Origin: a virus
IMG/VR virus record: IMGVR_UViG_3300035670_000595
Span: 1-38,656 of that record
DNA: 38,656 nt
Reading direction: 5' to 3' (one strand)
Of the stretch, positions 13,141 through 21,398 are shown piece by piece (position 1 is the stretch's first letter; the number at the start of each line of letters is the position of its first letter). The translations under genes and the position numbers were made by a program. Under the pieces are notes generated by a model. It ran no database searches. It had not been told where the DNA came from and saw nothing but the letters and a program-made list of their open reading frames with translations.

Positions 13141-13348
13141 CGTCCCTCTCCTTTCGCGCCGTCTCCATCTGCCGGACGGCCTCGGCGTTGGTATCCGCCC
13201 GCGCCTCGGCCGTGGCCGCGCGCCGATCGGCGCGGCGCAGCGCCGACAGCAGGCCCAGCACGGCCAGGCCGAGCGCCAGCAGCAGCGGCAGCAGCCCGCC
13301 CAGCTTGCCCTTGACCCAGCCCCAGGCGAGCGCCGCCGCCGCGAGCAT
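13055..13348 (-). CDS. Inner-membrane spanin-like protein (Rz-type)
   Basis: 97-aa protein with an N-terminal hydrophobic segment (KLGGLLPLLLALGLAVLGLL, about 15-34) followed by a charged coiled coil (RRAATAEARADTNAEAVRQM, then ARKERDDAENRIRALG). This is the plan of an inner-membrane spanin, with the coil in the periplasm. Its start shares one base with the endolysin stop (TGATG), and its end overlaps the lipoprotein gene in a different frame. Function inferred from topology and position. Confidence 0.75.
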   Translation of the reverse strand: MLAAAALAWGWVKGKLGGLLPLLLALGLAVLGLLSALRRADRRAATAEARADTNAEAVRQMETARKERDDAENRIRALGADDAERRRLRERWTDRGG

Positions 13349-14037
13349 CAGCGCAGCCCCTTGTTGCGGTCGTCCCAGCGCGCCCAGCCAATCCAGATCG
13401 CGGCCGCCACCACGATCGCCGCCAGCACCCAGGGCGCGGCCCGCGCCAGGTCCTGGACGATCGGCAGCAGCGGCGCCGCCGCCTGCACCGCGTCGACCAG
13501 CGGCTGCACCGCGACGCTGCCCACCGCCGCCGTGCCGGCCGCCACCGCGCCCTTGACCGTGCGCGTGGCCGACAGCGGCCGCGCCTGATCGAGCGCGTCC
13601 TTCGCCGTGGCGGGCGGCGGCGTGTCGATGTCGTTGAAGAACAGATGCTTGTACCGGCCGGCGCCGCTGACGAAGCAGGGCTGGTGCCCTTTGGCCCAGC
13701 GTGGCGCCTTGATGTAGTCGGCGATGTAATGGGTGGCGCCGCCGGTGATGTCTGCCAGGTCGCCGTTGACCGCCCGCTGCGCGATCGCCCGGCACTCCTC
13801 GAACCACGCCTCGCCGGCGTTCACGGCCAGAATGCGCGACCGGTTGGGGTCGCCCGGATTCCAGCAGCTGAACTGCCAGGCCTGCTGGCAGACCGCGGCG
13901 GCCGTGTTCGGCCAGTTGGCCCAGCGCACCCGGTTCATCACCACCGCGGCGATCGCCTCGGCGTCCTCGCGGTCCCAGGCCTCGGCCTCGCCGTACAAGG
14001 TACGGGCCAGCACGTCGACATCGTCGGTCAGTCGCAT
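13348..14037 (-). CDS. Endolysin, SleB-type cell wall hydrolase with C-terminal membrane helix
   Basis: 229-aa hydrolase. The SleB family core runs over residues 5-135: ARTLYGEAEAWDREDAEAIA with catalytic Glu17, VVMNRVRWANWPNT, CQQAWQFSCWNP, and GATHYIADYIKAPRWAKGHQ, then GRYKHLFFN. It would cleave peptidoglycan at lysis. The last 90 residues are an Ala/Val-rich linker and a hydrophobic helix (WVLAAIVVAAAIWIGWARW) with a short charged end, so the enzyme looks membrane-anchored at its C-terminus, not free in the cytoplasm. Start chosen for a very strong GGAGGAGAGG ribosome site. A GC hairpin with four T lies just upstream. Confidence 0.9.
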   Translation of the reverse strand: MRLTDDVDVLARTLYGEAEAWDREDAEAIAAVVMNRVRWANWPNTAAAVCQQAWQFSCWNPGDPNRSRILAVNAGEAWFEECRAIAQRAVNGDLADITGGATHYIADYIKAPRWAKGHQPCFVSGAGRYKHLFFNDIDTPPPATAKDALDQARPLSATRTVKGAVAAGTAAVGSVAVQPLVDAVQAAAPLLPIVQDLARAAPWVLAAIVVAAAIWIGWARWDDRNKGLR

Positions 14038-14056
14038 GTCCTCTCCTCCAAACGCG

Positions 14057-14081
14057 AAAAGGGCGCCGCGATGCGGCGCCC
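14057..14081 (-). terminator. Terminator-like hairpin before the endolysin gene
   Basis: Perfect 9-bp GC stem (GGGCGCCGC 14061-14069 / GCGGCGCCC 14073-14081), 3-nt loop, followed on the - strand by TTTT. It lies only 20-44 bp upstream of the endolysin ATG, inside the late operon, so it would attenuate lysis genes unless read through. Confidence 0.6.
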
Positions 14082-14128
14082 TTCGCTTGTGATCCCCGGC
14101 CGCGCCCGGCGACGGGCCAGGCCCCTTG

Positions 14129-14512
14129 TCACCCCGCCCCATGCCGGGGTGGTACCCGCTCCAGCAGCACGTCGAGCCGCGATTCCACCTTGTCGAACTG
14201 GCTGTCGACCTTGCCGAACTGGGCCGTGATCTCGCGGCGCAGATTGTCGATGTCCGTCGACTTCGCGAAGCGGCGTTCAGCGTCCAGCGCGTCGGCCGCC
14301 TGCTTCGCCTGCAGCGCGGTGATCGCCGTCCATTGCTGCTGATCGTCCGCCGCGCGTTCGTCGAGGCGCTTGAACATCGTCTTCTCCACCACCTGCCGGT
14401 CCTCGCCGACATCGCGCCGCACCGCCTCGGTGCGGGTCCACAGCAGCCAGAAACCGCCGGCGACCACCGGGATGCAGATGGTCGCGACGACCCAGGTCCA
14501 TTCGACATTCAT
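14129..14512 (-). CDS. Membrane-anchored coiled-coil protein (holin-like candidate)
   Basis: 127-aa protein with one N-terminal membrane helix (WVVATICIPVVAGGFWLLW, about 7-25) followed by about 90 residues of charged coiled coil (RRDVGEDRQVVEKTMFKRLD, REITAQFGKVDSQFDKVESR). Short proteins of this plan in phage lysis cassettes are often annotated as holin-associated or hemolysin XhlA-like. Position just before the endolysin supports a lysis role, but the topology also suits a structural or superinfection function. No specific family recognised. Confidence 0.7.
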   Translation of the reverse strand: MNVEWTWVVATICIPVVAGGFWLLWTRTEAVRRDVGEDRQVVEKTMFKRLDERAADDQQQWTAITALQAKQAADALDAERRFAKSTDIDNLRREITAQFGKVDSQFDKVESRLDVLLERVPPRHGAG

Positions 14513-14638
14513 GTGCCTGTCCCCCTGGACAAGGCCGCCCCGTCTGGCGTCACACTGCGCCAGCGGCCGCCCCTTGTTGGTGAAGGTGGTGGTCGTCAGC
14601 CCTCGGCCGGTCGGCCAGGATCGGCCGGGGGCGCTCGA

Positions 14639-15094
14639 TTAGATGAAGCTTGCGGCGATCGACAGCGCCGCCCACCACGCCGCCGCCGTGACCAGCCCGC
14701 ACAGCAGCTCCGCCCAGGCGGTCCACCCATCCATGACGACGCCATAGGCCGGCAGCCGCGCGCGCCAGCGATGGCTGGTCCAGTAGATCGCGCCCATCAG
14801 CGGGTTGAGCAGCAGCAGGCCGCGCAAGGTGAACCCCAGCGCGTTGACCCCGTCCGGCCGGATCAGATGCATATAGCCCGGCTTCTCGGCCAGCCAGAGC
14901 AGCAGCGCCACCGCCGGCGCCGCCCACCACAGCCCGGCCGCGGCGGCCAGCAGCAGGCCGGAGCCCGCCGCCCACACCCGGGCGCCGTGGATCTCGGTCA
15001 GGCCCAGCGACTGCACCCACCACCACGAATCCGGCCCGCCGCGCGGGATGCGGTACAGCAGCCCGGACAGCAGGATCGCCAGTGCCGCGCTCAC
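14639..15094 (-). CDS. Polytopic membrane protein, possible holin
   Basis: 151-aa protein with about four hydrophobic segments: residues 2-15, 42-70 (AAGSGLLLAAAAGLWWAAPA), 88-105 and 122-150 (WAELLCGLVTAAAWWAALSI). Many Trp residues sit at helix ends. It starts with GTG, overlapping the stop of the preceding gene (GTGA at 15091-15094). Located between tail fibre and endolysin genes, it is a candidate holin, though longer than most. No family recognised. Confidence 0.78.
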   Translation of the reverse strand: MSAALAILLSGLLYRIPRGGPDSWWWVQSLGLTEIHGARVWAAGSGLLLAAAAGLWWAAPAVALLLWLAEKPGYMHLIRPDGVNALGFTLRGLLLLNPLMGAIYWTSHRWRARLPAYGVVMDGWTAWAELLCGLVTAAAWWAALSIAASFI

Positions 15095-15303
15095 GGCTTG
15101 CGCCCCGCGCGCGGACGCACGGCCGCCGCTTGGCGCTTCGCCTGCGCCGCCGCGAAGGCTGGCGCCTTGGCCAGCACCTCGGCCGCCACCGCCGCCGGCA
15201 GCGCGTCCAGCGCCGCCTCGACGGCTTCCATCCGCTGCTCGATCGTCAGCGCCTTCGCCACCGCCCGGCGCGCCAGCACCCTGTTGATCCGCGGCTCGGT
15301 CAT
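15091..15303 (-). CDS. Hypothetical 70-aa protein
   Basis: Small Ala-rich helical protein (RMEAVEAALDALPAAVAAEV, then FAAAQAKRQAAAVRPRAGRK) with a basic end. The start at 15303 is chosen for the AGGAGGG ribosome site eight bases upstream. It lies between the tail fibre gene and the polytopic membrane protein; function unknown. Confidence 0.68.
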   Translation of the reverse strand: MTEPRINRVLARRAVAKALTIEQRMEAVEAALDALPAAVAAEVLAKAPAFAAAQAKRQAAAVRPRAGRKP

Positions 15304-15319
15304 CGCATGGCCCTCCTGA

Positions 15320-16798
15320 TCAGGCATAGAGCGGCACGGCGTCGAGGCGGTAGACCTCGCGCTCGAGCGCGTCGGCGTTGGTCTTGTAGCGGACCTTCAT
15401 CGTGCTGCCGGTCTGACCGCTGGTGTCGGCGGTGTAGCGGTGCAGCTGCCGGGCGCCGCTGGTCCAGCTGTCCTCCAAGGTCGCCGTCGCATAGGTCGAT
15501 CCGTTGTCGATCGACACTTCGATCGTCCGGGTCGGGTCCGCGTCGACCTCGTCCTCCGAGACGTAGACATCGACGACGTCCGGATCGGCCGCGTCGAGGG
15601 TGGCGGCCGTCGGAATGAGCGTCATGTCGGTCGGGTCCAGCACCTCGACGACGGCGATCTCGGCGATCGCCTTCTTGGTCGAGGAGCCGTCGGAGATCGT
15701 CACATAGTAGCCGCGATAGCCCGTGACGGTGTCAGTCGAATTGATCGTCCGCGTCACGCCGTTGCTGTCGGTGTTGACGTCCTGGCCGAGCAGAGTGCCG
15801 CCCGTCAGCCCGCCATCGGTCGTGCCGTAGACCGACAGCGTGACGGTCGGGTTCGATCCCGAGATGAAGCCGACATCGGTGCTGGCCGTGATCGCGAAGC
15901 TGTAGAAGCGATGCGCATTCCCGACCCCGTAATCCTTGCCGATCGTGCCGGTCGTCGCGGTCACCGTGGCGCAGGCGGCGATCGCCTGGCTGGTCGTGCC
16001 GTCATAGGCGGCGGCCAGCCCGCCATCGCCGCTCATGCTGCCGATATTGGTGCCGGTGGTGCGGTCGAGCGTGGCATTGCCGCCGGTGTTCGCATAGTGG
16101 TCGGTGTCGAAGGTCGCGTTGGTCTTGGTCGCGAAATTATCGCTGTCGGCGACGAAGCTGACCACCGGCCCGCGCGTGCCGCCGGTGCTGGTCGCCGCGA
16201 TCAGCGCCGCCATCGCCATGTCGCGCGCGACCTGGTCGGCCGCCTCCGCCAGCGCCAGCACGTCGGCGACCGTGGCATAGCCCTGGACATAGCTGGCGCT
16301 GGCATCGCCCAGCACCACCCGGTCGGTCAGGGTCGGCGTGATCGCGCCGCCGGCCGAGGGCTCGAACACCGGGCCGGGCACGCGCAGATCGTCGATAAGG
16401 CTGTTCGTGATCGCCGTCGTCGACGTCGCCAGCCGCACCCGCGCGACCGGCACCTTGCCGGCCGGCACCGCCGGGTCGGACGGGCTGACATTCTCGCTGC
16501 CGGTGGCCACCCCCACCGCCCCGGTCAGCCGGTCGATATGGACGATGTCGTAACGCGGGTTGCCGCTGGGCGCCGTGATCGTCGCCGTCGACTGCGCCGC
16601 CACCTCGGTTAGGCCGGCATTATGGCCGAAGATGCGGCCGGCATCGACGCGCACGGTCATCGCCGCGACCGTCTCCTGATGCGCCGCGAACAGGCCGGCC
16701 AGACCCTGATGCACCTGCGCCGCCGCGTCGAGATTGGCTTTGTAGGCCGACCCCGTCTGGCTGGTGTAGTCCGGCTGGGTAAAGATCGAAACGCCCAT
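15320..16798 (-). CDS. Tail fibre / receptor-binding protein
   Basis: 492-aa virion protein. The N-terminal 150 residues (TQPDYTSQTGSAYKANLDAA, then AGKVPVARVRLATSTTAITN) are like the virion-attachment parts of phage fibre or baseplate proteins. The rest is rich in Thr/Gly/Asp beta-strand sequence (GTTDGGLTGGTLLGQDVNTD) as in receptor-binding domains, ending in an immunoglobulin-like stretch (PTRTIEVSIDNGSTYATATL). It begins three bases after the tail tip gene. Exact host receptor cannot be read from the sequence. Confidence 0.83.
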   Translation of the reverse strand: MGVSIFTQPDYTSQTGSAYKANLDAAAQVHQGLAGLFAAHQETVAAMTVRVDAGRIFGHNAGLTEVAAQSTATITAPSGNPRYDIVHIDRLTGAVGVATGSENVSPSDPAVPAGKVPVARVRLATSTTAITNSLIDDLRVPGPVFEPSAGGAITPTLTDRVVLGDASASYVQGYATVADVLALAEAADQVARDMAMAALIAATSTGGTRGPVVSFVADSDNFATKTNATFDTDHYANTGGNATLDRTTGTNIGSMSGDGGLAAAYDGTTSQAIAACATVTATTGTIGKDYGVGNAHRFYSFAITASTDVGFISGSNPTVTLSVYGTTDGGLTGGTLLGQDVNTDSNGVTRTINSTDTVTGYRGYYVTISDGSSTKKAIAEIAVVEVLDPTDMTLIPTAATLDAADPDVVDVYVSEDEVDADPTRTIEVSIDNGSTYATATLEDSWTSGARQLHRYTADTSGQTGSTMKVRYKTNADALEREVYRLDAVPLYA

Positions 16799-16801
16799 GC
16801 T

Positions 16802-19800
16802 TCAGGCTCCCGTCACGTCGATATTGGCCACGCCGCCGACATCGTCGCCGGCGCCGTCGAACACCCGGACCTTGACGCTGGTGGTCGAGACGTCCTCATA
16901 GGTGGCATAGCGCGCCGCGCCGGCGGCCGCCTGGGCGGTCACCTGCACCGCCGGCGTCAGATGGAACGGCGCGGCGAAGGTCACCGTGGTGCCGCCGGCG
17001 GCGATCGCTTCGTCGCTGAAGCTCTCCGTCCGCTCCTCGACATCCGCCGTCACGGTGAAGCCGCCGATATAGGCCACTCCGGCGCCGGTGTCGGCGACCA
17101 GCCGCGCCTTCAGCCGCCGGAAATCCGCCGCACCCACGCCCCAATCCTCGAAGCCGTCATAGCTGCCGGCCTCGTCGCGAGTGTCGATCTGGAATTCGGC
17201 GTCGAAGGCGCCGGTCTCGCCCGGGCCGAGCGCGCCGCCGATACTGCCGAACACGCGAACGGCGTTCGCGTCGAAGCCGAGATCGATCTCCGTCGCTTCG
17301 AAGGTCGGGCTCGCGACCGGGTCATGCACCATGCTGTCCCAAAGCTGCGCGTCGGTCATGGCCGAGGCCAAGGTGCCGGACTCCGGCACCAGCCGGCCCG
17401 ACACGTCGTGGCGGATGAAATCGGTTGTCCAGGCGAACACGCCGGCGGCATCCGGCCCGTCGTCGGTGAGCGCGACCAGTTCGGCATTCGTCAGCCGGCG
17501 CGGCCAGTAGAAGACCTGACGAAGCAGAACATTCGCCTGCGTTCCAGCCGAGTTCCTGCCAAGAAACAGCTTCGTGAACGAGTCGGCAGGCATGCTGCCG
17601 GACGTGTCCGCCCCAACCAAAACGCCGCGCGCGGCGAGAGCGAAATCATCCGCCTGGAAAGCCAGCGCCAGACGGGTCGCCGTCCCGGCAACGAACGGGC
17701 CGCCGGCCGCGTCCTGAATATTCGCCTGAGCACTCGACGTAACGACCGCGCCTTGCGGCAGGTTTGTCGCAAAGGTCGCCGCGAGCGCGACATAGTCGGT
17801 CAGGGTGCCGGCGTTGTCGTTAAGCGACAGCACCTGCCGGCCTTCGTTGGTAGTCACCTGGTCGAATGTGACTTCGGCGAACAGCGTTCCTTCCGCCTGC
17901 ACAAACCCGGCGATGCTTGCCGTGTCGAGCGTCGCCACGTCCGCCGCGCGCGTTGCGGCGCTCCCGGCGGTCAGAATGAAGCTGGTGGGATAGGCGCCGT
18001 TCTCGCACTGCGCCAGCGTCACGACGCCCGTGACGGTGAAGTCCACCGTCCCACCGCTGGTCACGACGAACGTAACAGGGCTGCCCTCCGTCGCCGTGCC
18101 CGCGCCCGTAATCGTTGCCCCGTTGGCCGCGACCTGGACCGAGCCGGCCCCCTTGCACCACAGCGTGTAGGTTCCGGTGCCCAGCGAGGGGCTGGTATGG
18201 CTGGCCGGCACGGCGCTGTTCAGAAAGCTGTTCGTGCGGGCACTCTCGATCAGCAGCCCTCTGTCGCCGACGCGCGGCGCGCCGCTGGCGAAGGTCAGCA
18301 ATTCTCCGGCGCTGTTCTCATAGGTGCCCACCGAAGCACGGGAAAACGATATCCCGGCCGGCAGACCGTCGACCGTGAAGTCATGCGCCAGCGCCGGCAG
18401 GCGGCCGTCGATCCAGCCCGGATGCGCTGCCAAGGTGGCGACCACGTCGTTCGCGTTGGTCACCGTGATGTCGAAGGTCGCCGGCGTTTCGCTGAGATTG
18501 CCGGAGGTGTCCACCGCGACGATGCCGACCGTCCAGGCCCCCGGCGGGAGCCCGGCATTGGTGATCAGGGTGCCGCGTGTCTTTTGGGTCAGCAGCGTGT
18601 TGCTGCGGAAATCCTCGGTGTTGAACCCGCCCTGCGCGGCATAGCGCAGCTCGTAGCCCGACAGGTCCGCATCGGTCACCTCGGGCCAGCGGAATGTCAC
18701 CACATTGCCGTTCTGCTGCGCCAGCAGGCTGGCGACATCGGCCGGCAGCGCCGTCTTGCCGACCACGACATGGCCGGTCGCGGTCACCCAGGCCGAGCGG
18801 ATGCCCAGCACATTGGCGGCGCGCACCCGCACGTCATAGGCGACGCCCTCCTCCACCTCCCAGATCGTCGCCCGCTCGGCGCCCGGCAGCACCGTCGGCA
18901 GGTCCAGCCAGTCGCTGTCGGCGCCGCGCTTGTACTGCACGCTGTACTGCGACACGAAGGCGTCGGTGCTGTCGGTCCAGTCGGCGAAGATGCGGCTGAC
19001 GATGGTGCCGTCGGTCTTGCGGAACAGGGCGGTGGTGCCGCTGGTCAGGGTCAGGCTCGTCGGCGCCAGCACCGTGAAGGCGTCCGGCAGCGTCGTCGCC
19101 GGCGCCGGGCTCGGCGTCTGTTCCTGCACCTCGGGATCGAAGGCGTAGACGTCGGAATCGCTCTCGCGCAGCACCAGGTCGCAGCCCAGCGCCGGCGCCC
19201 CGTCGCTGCCCGAGCGGGCGACGAAGCTCCATTCGCCGATTTCGAAGCTCTTGCCCGACCAGCCATAGCGGGTGTTGTCGATCGACACCGTGTCGTTCGC
19301 CTTGACCTTCAGCCCGGCCAGGCTCAGTGGCAGCCGCGCCGTGATCTCGCGGCGGTGCCGGTTCAGCTCGATCGTCGCGATCCGCTGCGCCGTGTTGCTG
19401 CGCGGCGTGAACGGCAGGTCGAGCACCCGCCACAGCCGCTCGCCGTCCGCCGTCTCATAGGTGCTGTTGGTCACCGGCGGATAGTCGGTCGGCTGGTCGA
19501 AGTTCAGCGGGCTGACATAGACGCCCTGCACCGCATTGAAGCGCTCGCGCATCGGATGCCGCGTGGTCATGCCCACCGGCCCGGCCAGATCGTCCTCGTC
19601 ATAGGTGACCGTCGGCGTCGACCAGGCGCCGGCGTCGAGGATCCATTCGCCGCCGACGGGAATCACCCGGCCGGCCATCGCCGTGCGCATGTCCTGCAGG
19701 ATGTCGAAGGGCCGCCGGTCGGTGACCACGACGCCGGCCAGCGCATAGCGCGGCTCGCCGGTCTTGGTCACCGTGATCGTCCCGCTGCCGGCATCCTCGA

Positions 19801-20887
19801 TCGCCACCGGGCTGTGCGCCAGCGCGTTGGCATAGGAGCTGGCGAGCTGGATCCGCACCGCCACGTCGGCGCGCGCCTTCTCACGCAACACGATGGCATA
19901 GTAGCTGCCGCTGCCGATGCCGGCCGGCCGGTCGCCGGTGCTGCTGACGATCACCCGGTCGCCGGTCTGGTACGGGCACAGATCGCCCTCGGTGTCGGAC
20001 AGCTCGAGCGCGCCGCCAGCGACCGGCGAGCCGGTGCCCGGCACCACCGCCGTGACCGTCTCGGCCACCGACTTCGTGGTCACGATCTCGTCGCAGATAT
20101 TGGCCGCGGCGTTCGCTGCCGCCGCCTGGACGTCTGCCGCGGGCACGCCCATGCCGCCGGCAGCGCGGGTCCGGATCATGTAGTCGCGGATGCACAAGGC
20201 CGTGTTCGCCGTGTAGCCGGTCGTCGCGGTGCGCGGATCGACGACGTCGCTCTTGCCGCGCAGCCGGACGCGCAGGTTCGGCACCCGCGTGAACAGGTCC
20301 TGGTCGTGCTCGAGGCGCAGATAGATCTTGGTCCGGCCCTTCTGCCGGTGATCGTCGGTCCAGCCGCCGATGCCGACCAGGTCGGCAAAGGGCTGATCCG
20401 TCGTGCCGAGGTCCCACTGGATCTTGACCTTGCCGGTATACTTCCCCGCCTCGACCAGTCCGTCGCCGTCCAGCTCGTCGGGATAGATCGGCGTGTCGTC
20501 GAGATAGACGGTGTCGATCGCCTGGCAGGGATGGCAGGCCAAGGTGACGACCATATGCAGATACTTGTTCGATTCCGAGGCGGCGATGAAGGTGATCGGC
20601 CCCGACTTGCCGACGGACCCATAGACCAGATGCCAGGGCGTGATCGCCTGCCGCACCTGCTGCGTACGCTGCTGCGTGGTCGTGATCGCCCCGGCGAAGC
20701 CGGTCATGTCCGGCGTCGGCGGCTTCGGCGCCAGCGCCTGGGAGATCGCGGACATCGCCAGGGAGCCGACAAATCCCACGATGCCCGCCGTCAGGCCGGC
20801 CGAGATTCCGAGCACGGCGATACCGGTCGCATAAGCCGATGCCCCCGCCAGCACGGCGGGAATGATCGCGGCGGCCGCTGGCGGCAT
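16802..20887 (-). CDS. Tail tip / host-specificity protein (GpJ-like)
   Basis: 1361-aa central tail tip protein. It has an N-terminal Gly/Ala-rich hydrophobic stretch typical of these proteins (residues 1-50), then the conserved J-type hub region (ITPWHLVYGSVGKSGPITF, YLHMVVTLACHPCQAIDTVY, WTDDHRQKGRTKIYLRLEHD). Fibronectin-like repeats lie in the middle (about 640-850: FRWPEVTDADLSGYELRYAA). A concanavalin/LamG-like insert occupies about 870-1180, opening with ISFSRASVGTYENSAGELLT and ending FYWPRRLTNAELVALTDD. A beta-rich C-terminus follows. It would form the tail tip and contact the host. The insert region looks somewhat less GC-rich than its surroundings. Confidence 0.93.
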   Translation of the reverse strand: MPPAAAAIIPAVLAGASAYATGIAVLGISAGLTAGIVGFVGSLAMSAISQALAPKPPTPDMTGFAGAITTTQQRTQQVRQAITPWHLVYGSVGKSGPITFIAASESNKYLHMVVTLACHPCQAIDTVYLDDTPIYPDELDGDGLVEAGKYTGKVKIQWDLGTTDQPFADLVGIGGWTDDHRQKGRTKIYLRLEHDQDLFTRVPNLRVRLRGKSDVVDPRTATTGYTANTALCIRDYMIRTRAAGGMGVPAADVQAAAANAAANICDEIVTTKSVAETVTAVVPGTGSPVAGGALELSDTEGDLCPYQTGDRVIVSSTGDRPAGIGSGSYYAIVLREKARADVAVRIQLASSYANALAHSPVAIEDAGSGTITVTKTGEPRYALAGVVVTDRRPFDILQDMRTAMAGRVIPVGGEWILDAGAWSTPTVTYDEDDLAGPVGMTTRHPMRERFNAVQGVYVSPLNFDQPTDYPPVTNSTYETADGERLWRVLDLPFTPRSNTAQRIATIELNRHRREITARLPLSLAGLKVKANDTVSIDNTRYGWSGKSFEIGEWSFVARSGSDGAPALGCDLVLRESDSDVYAFDPEVQEQTPSPAPATTLPDAFTVLAPTSLTLTSGTTALFRKTDGTIVSRIFADWTDSTDAFVSQYSVQYKRGADSDWLDLPTVLPGAERATIWEVEEGVAYDVRVRAANVLGIRSAWVTATGHVVVGKTALPADVASLLAQQNGNVVTFRWPEVTDADLSGYELRYAAQGGFNTEDFRSNTLLTQKTRGTLITNAGLPPGAWTVGIVAVDTSGNLSETPATFDITVTNANDVVATLAAHPGWIDGRLPALAHDFTVDGLPAGISFSRASVGTYENSAGELLTFASGAPRVGDRGLLIESARTNSFLNSAVPASHTSPSLGTGTYTLWCKGAGSVQVAANGATITGAGTATEGSPVTFVVTSGGTVDFTVTGVVTLAQCENGAYPTSFILTAGSAATRAADVATLDTASIAGFVQAEGTLFAEVTFDQVTTNEGRQVLSLNDNAGTLTDYVALAATFATNLPQGAVVTSSAQANIQDAAGGPFVAGTATRLALAFQADDFALAARGVLVGADTSGSMPADSFTKLFLGRNSAGTQANVLLRQVFYWPRRLTNAELVALTDDGPDAAGVFAWTTDFIRHDVSGRLVPESGTLASAMTDAQLWDSMVHDPVASPTFEATEIDLGFDANAVRVFGSIGGALGPGETGAFDAEFQIDTRDEAGSYDGFEDWGVGAADFRRLKARLVADTGAGVAYIGGFTVTADVEERTESFSDEAIAAGGTTVTFAAPFHLTPAVQVTAQAAAGAARYATYEDVSTTSVKVRVFDGAGDDVGGVANIDVTGA
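17255..17269. repeat. Dispersed palindrome copy 4
   Basis: Exact GCGAACGGCGTTCGC, symmetric over 17 bp (17254-17270), inside the tail tip gene, read as ANAVR. Confidence 0.9.
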
Positions 20888-21318
20888 TACCCGATGCTCC
20901 AGGCCTTCAGGACGCTTGGCGCATCCAGGGGCAATGCCTGCAACCCATCCTGTCCAGCCTTCACCGCCTGGCGGCCGGTCAGGTCGACCAGCCCTAGCGC
21001 CGGGCCCTCGGCGGTGTCGAGCAGCACCAGGTCGCCACGTTGCGCGAGCGTCACGGGGACGGCCGGCCAGCCATGCGTCGCGCAGATCGCGGCGGCGGCC
21101 TCAGCCAGGCCGCCGCCGGCGAAGCGGCGCAGGGCTAAGGTCGCGCCCCGCGCGGTCCGATAGCGGCCGCGGAACGGTGCCGCGCCGTCGATTCCGGTCA
21201 TGTCGCGAACGGCGTTCGCCGCGAACAGCGCGCAATCATGCTCGCCCCATGAAAAAGGCCGCCCGAGGGCGGCCTTCAGATGCGCATCGAGGCGCCGGTC
21301 CCAGTCCCAGCATCTCAT
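20887..21318 (-). CDS. NlpC/P60-like tail peptidase (DUF6950-like)
   Basis: 143-aa protein at the place of the tail-associated NlpC/P60 peptidase in GTA and lambda-type tails. The catalytic-Cys region is clear (RPFSWGEHDCALFAANAVRD), as is the following GDLVLLD strand. The usual His in the HVGIY motif is not visible; the equivalent stretch is ALGLVDLTGRQAV, as in DUF6950 members. It may therefore be inactive or use another residue. Start at 21318 after a GGGGATATT stretch; a longer upstream frame overlaps the lipoprotein gene. The stop overlaps the tip gene start (TAATG). Confidence 0.83.
   Translation of the reverse strand: MRCWDWDRRLDAHLKAALGRPFSWGEHDCALFAANAVRDMTGIDGAAPFRGRYRTARGATLALRRFAGGGLAEAAAAICATHGWPAVPVTLAQRGDLVLLDTAEGPALGLVDLTGRQAVKAGQDGLQALPLDAPSVLKAWSIG
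21205..21219. repeat. Dispersed palindrome copy 5
   Basis: Exact GCGAACGGCGTTCGC in the peptidase gene, read as AANAVR. A degenerate relative (CGAACGCCGTT) lies at 21606-21616 in the lipoprotein gene. Confidence 0.88.
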
Positions 21319-21398
21319 CCGGAATATCCCCACTGGTGGCGCACCCGCCGAGTACCCATAATTCGCGCATGGCTGTTGGCAATAGGGGAGACCGTCGC

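Noticed and set aside
14513-14638. A possible terminator or small gene in the 126-bp gap
   Set aside because: Only short imperfect inverted repeats and no coding frame with a ribosome site; nothing supportable.
16622-21163. A very long open frame (about 1513 codons) on the + strand
   Set aside because: It lies wholly antisense to the tail tip and peptidase genes, has the low-complexity Arg/Gly/His composition of antisense frames in high-GC DNA, and no recognisable domain.
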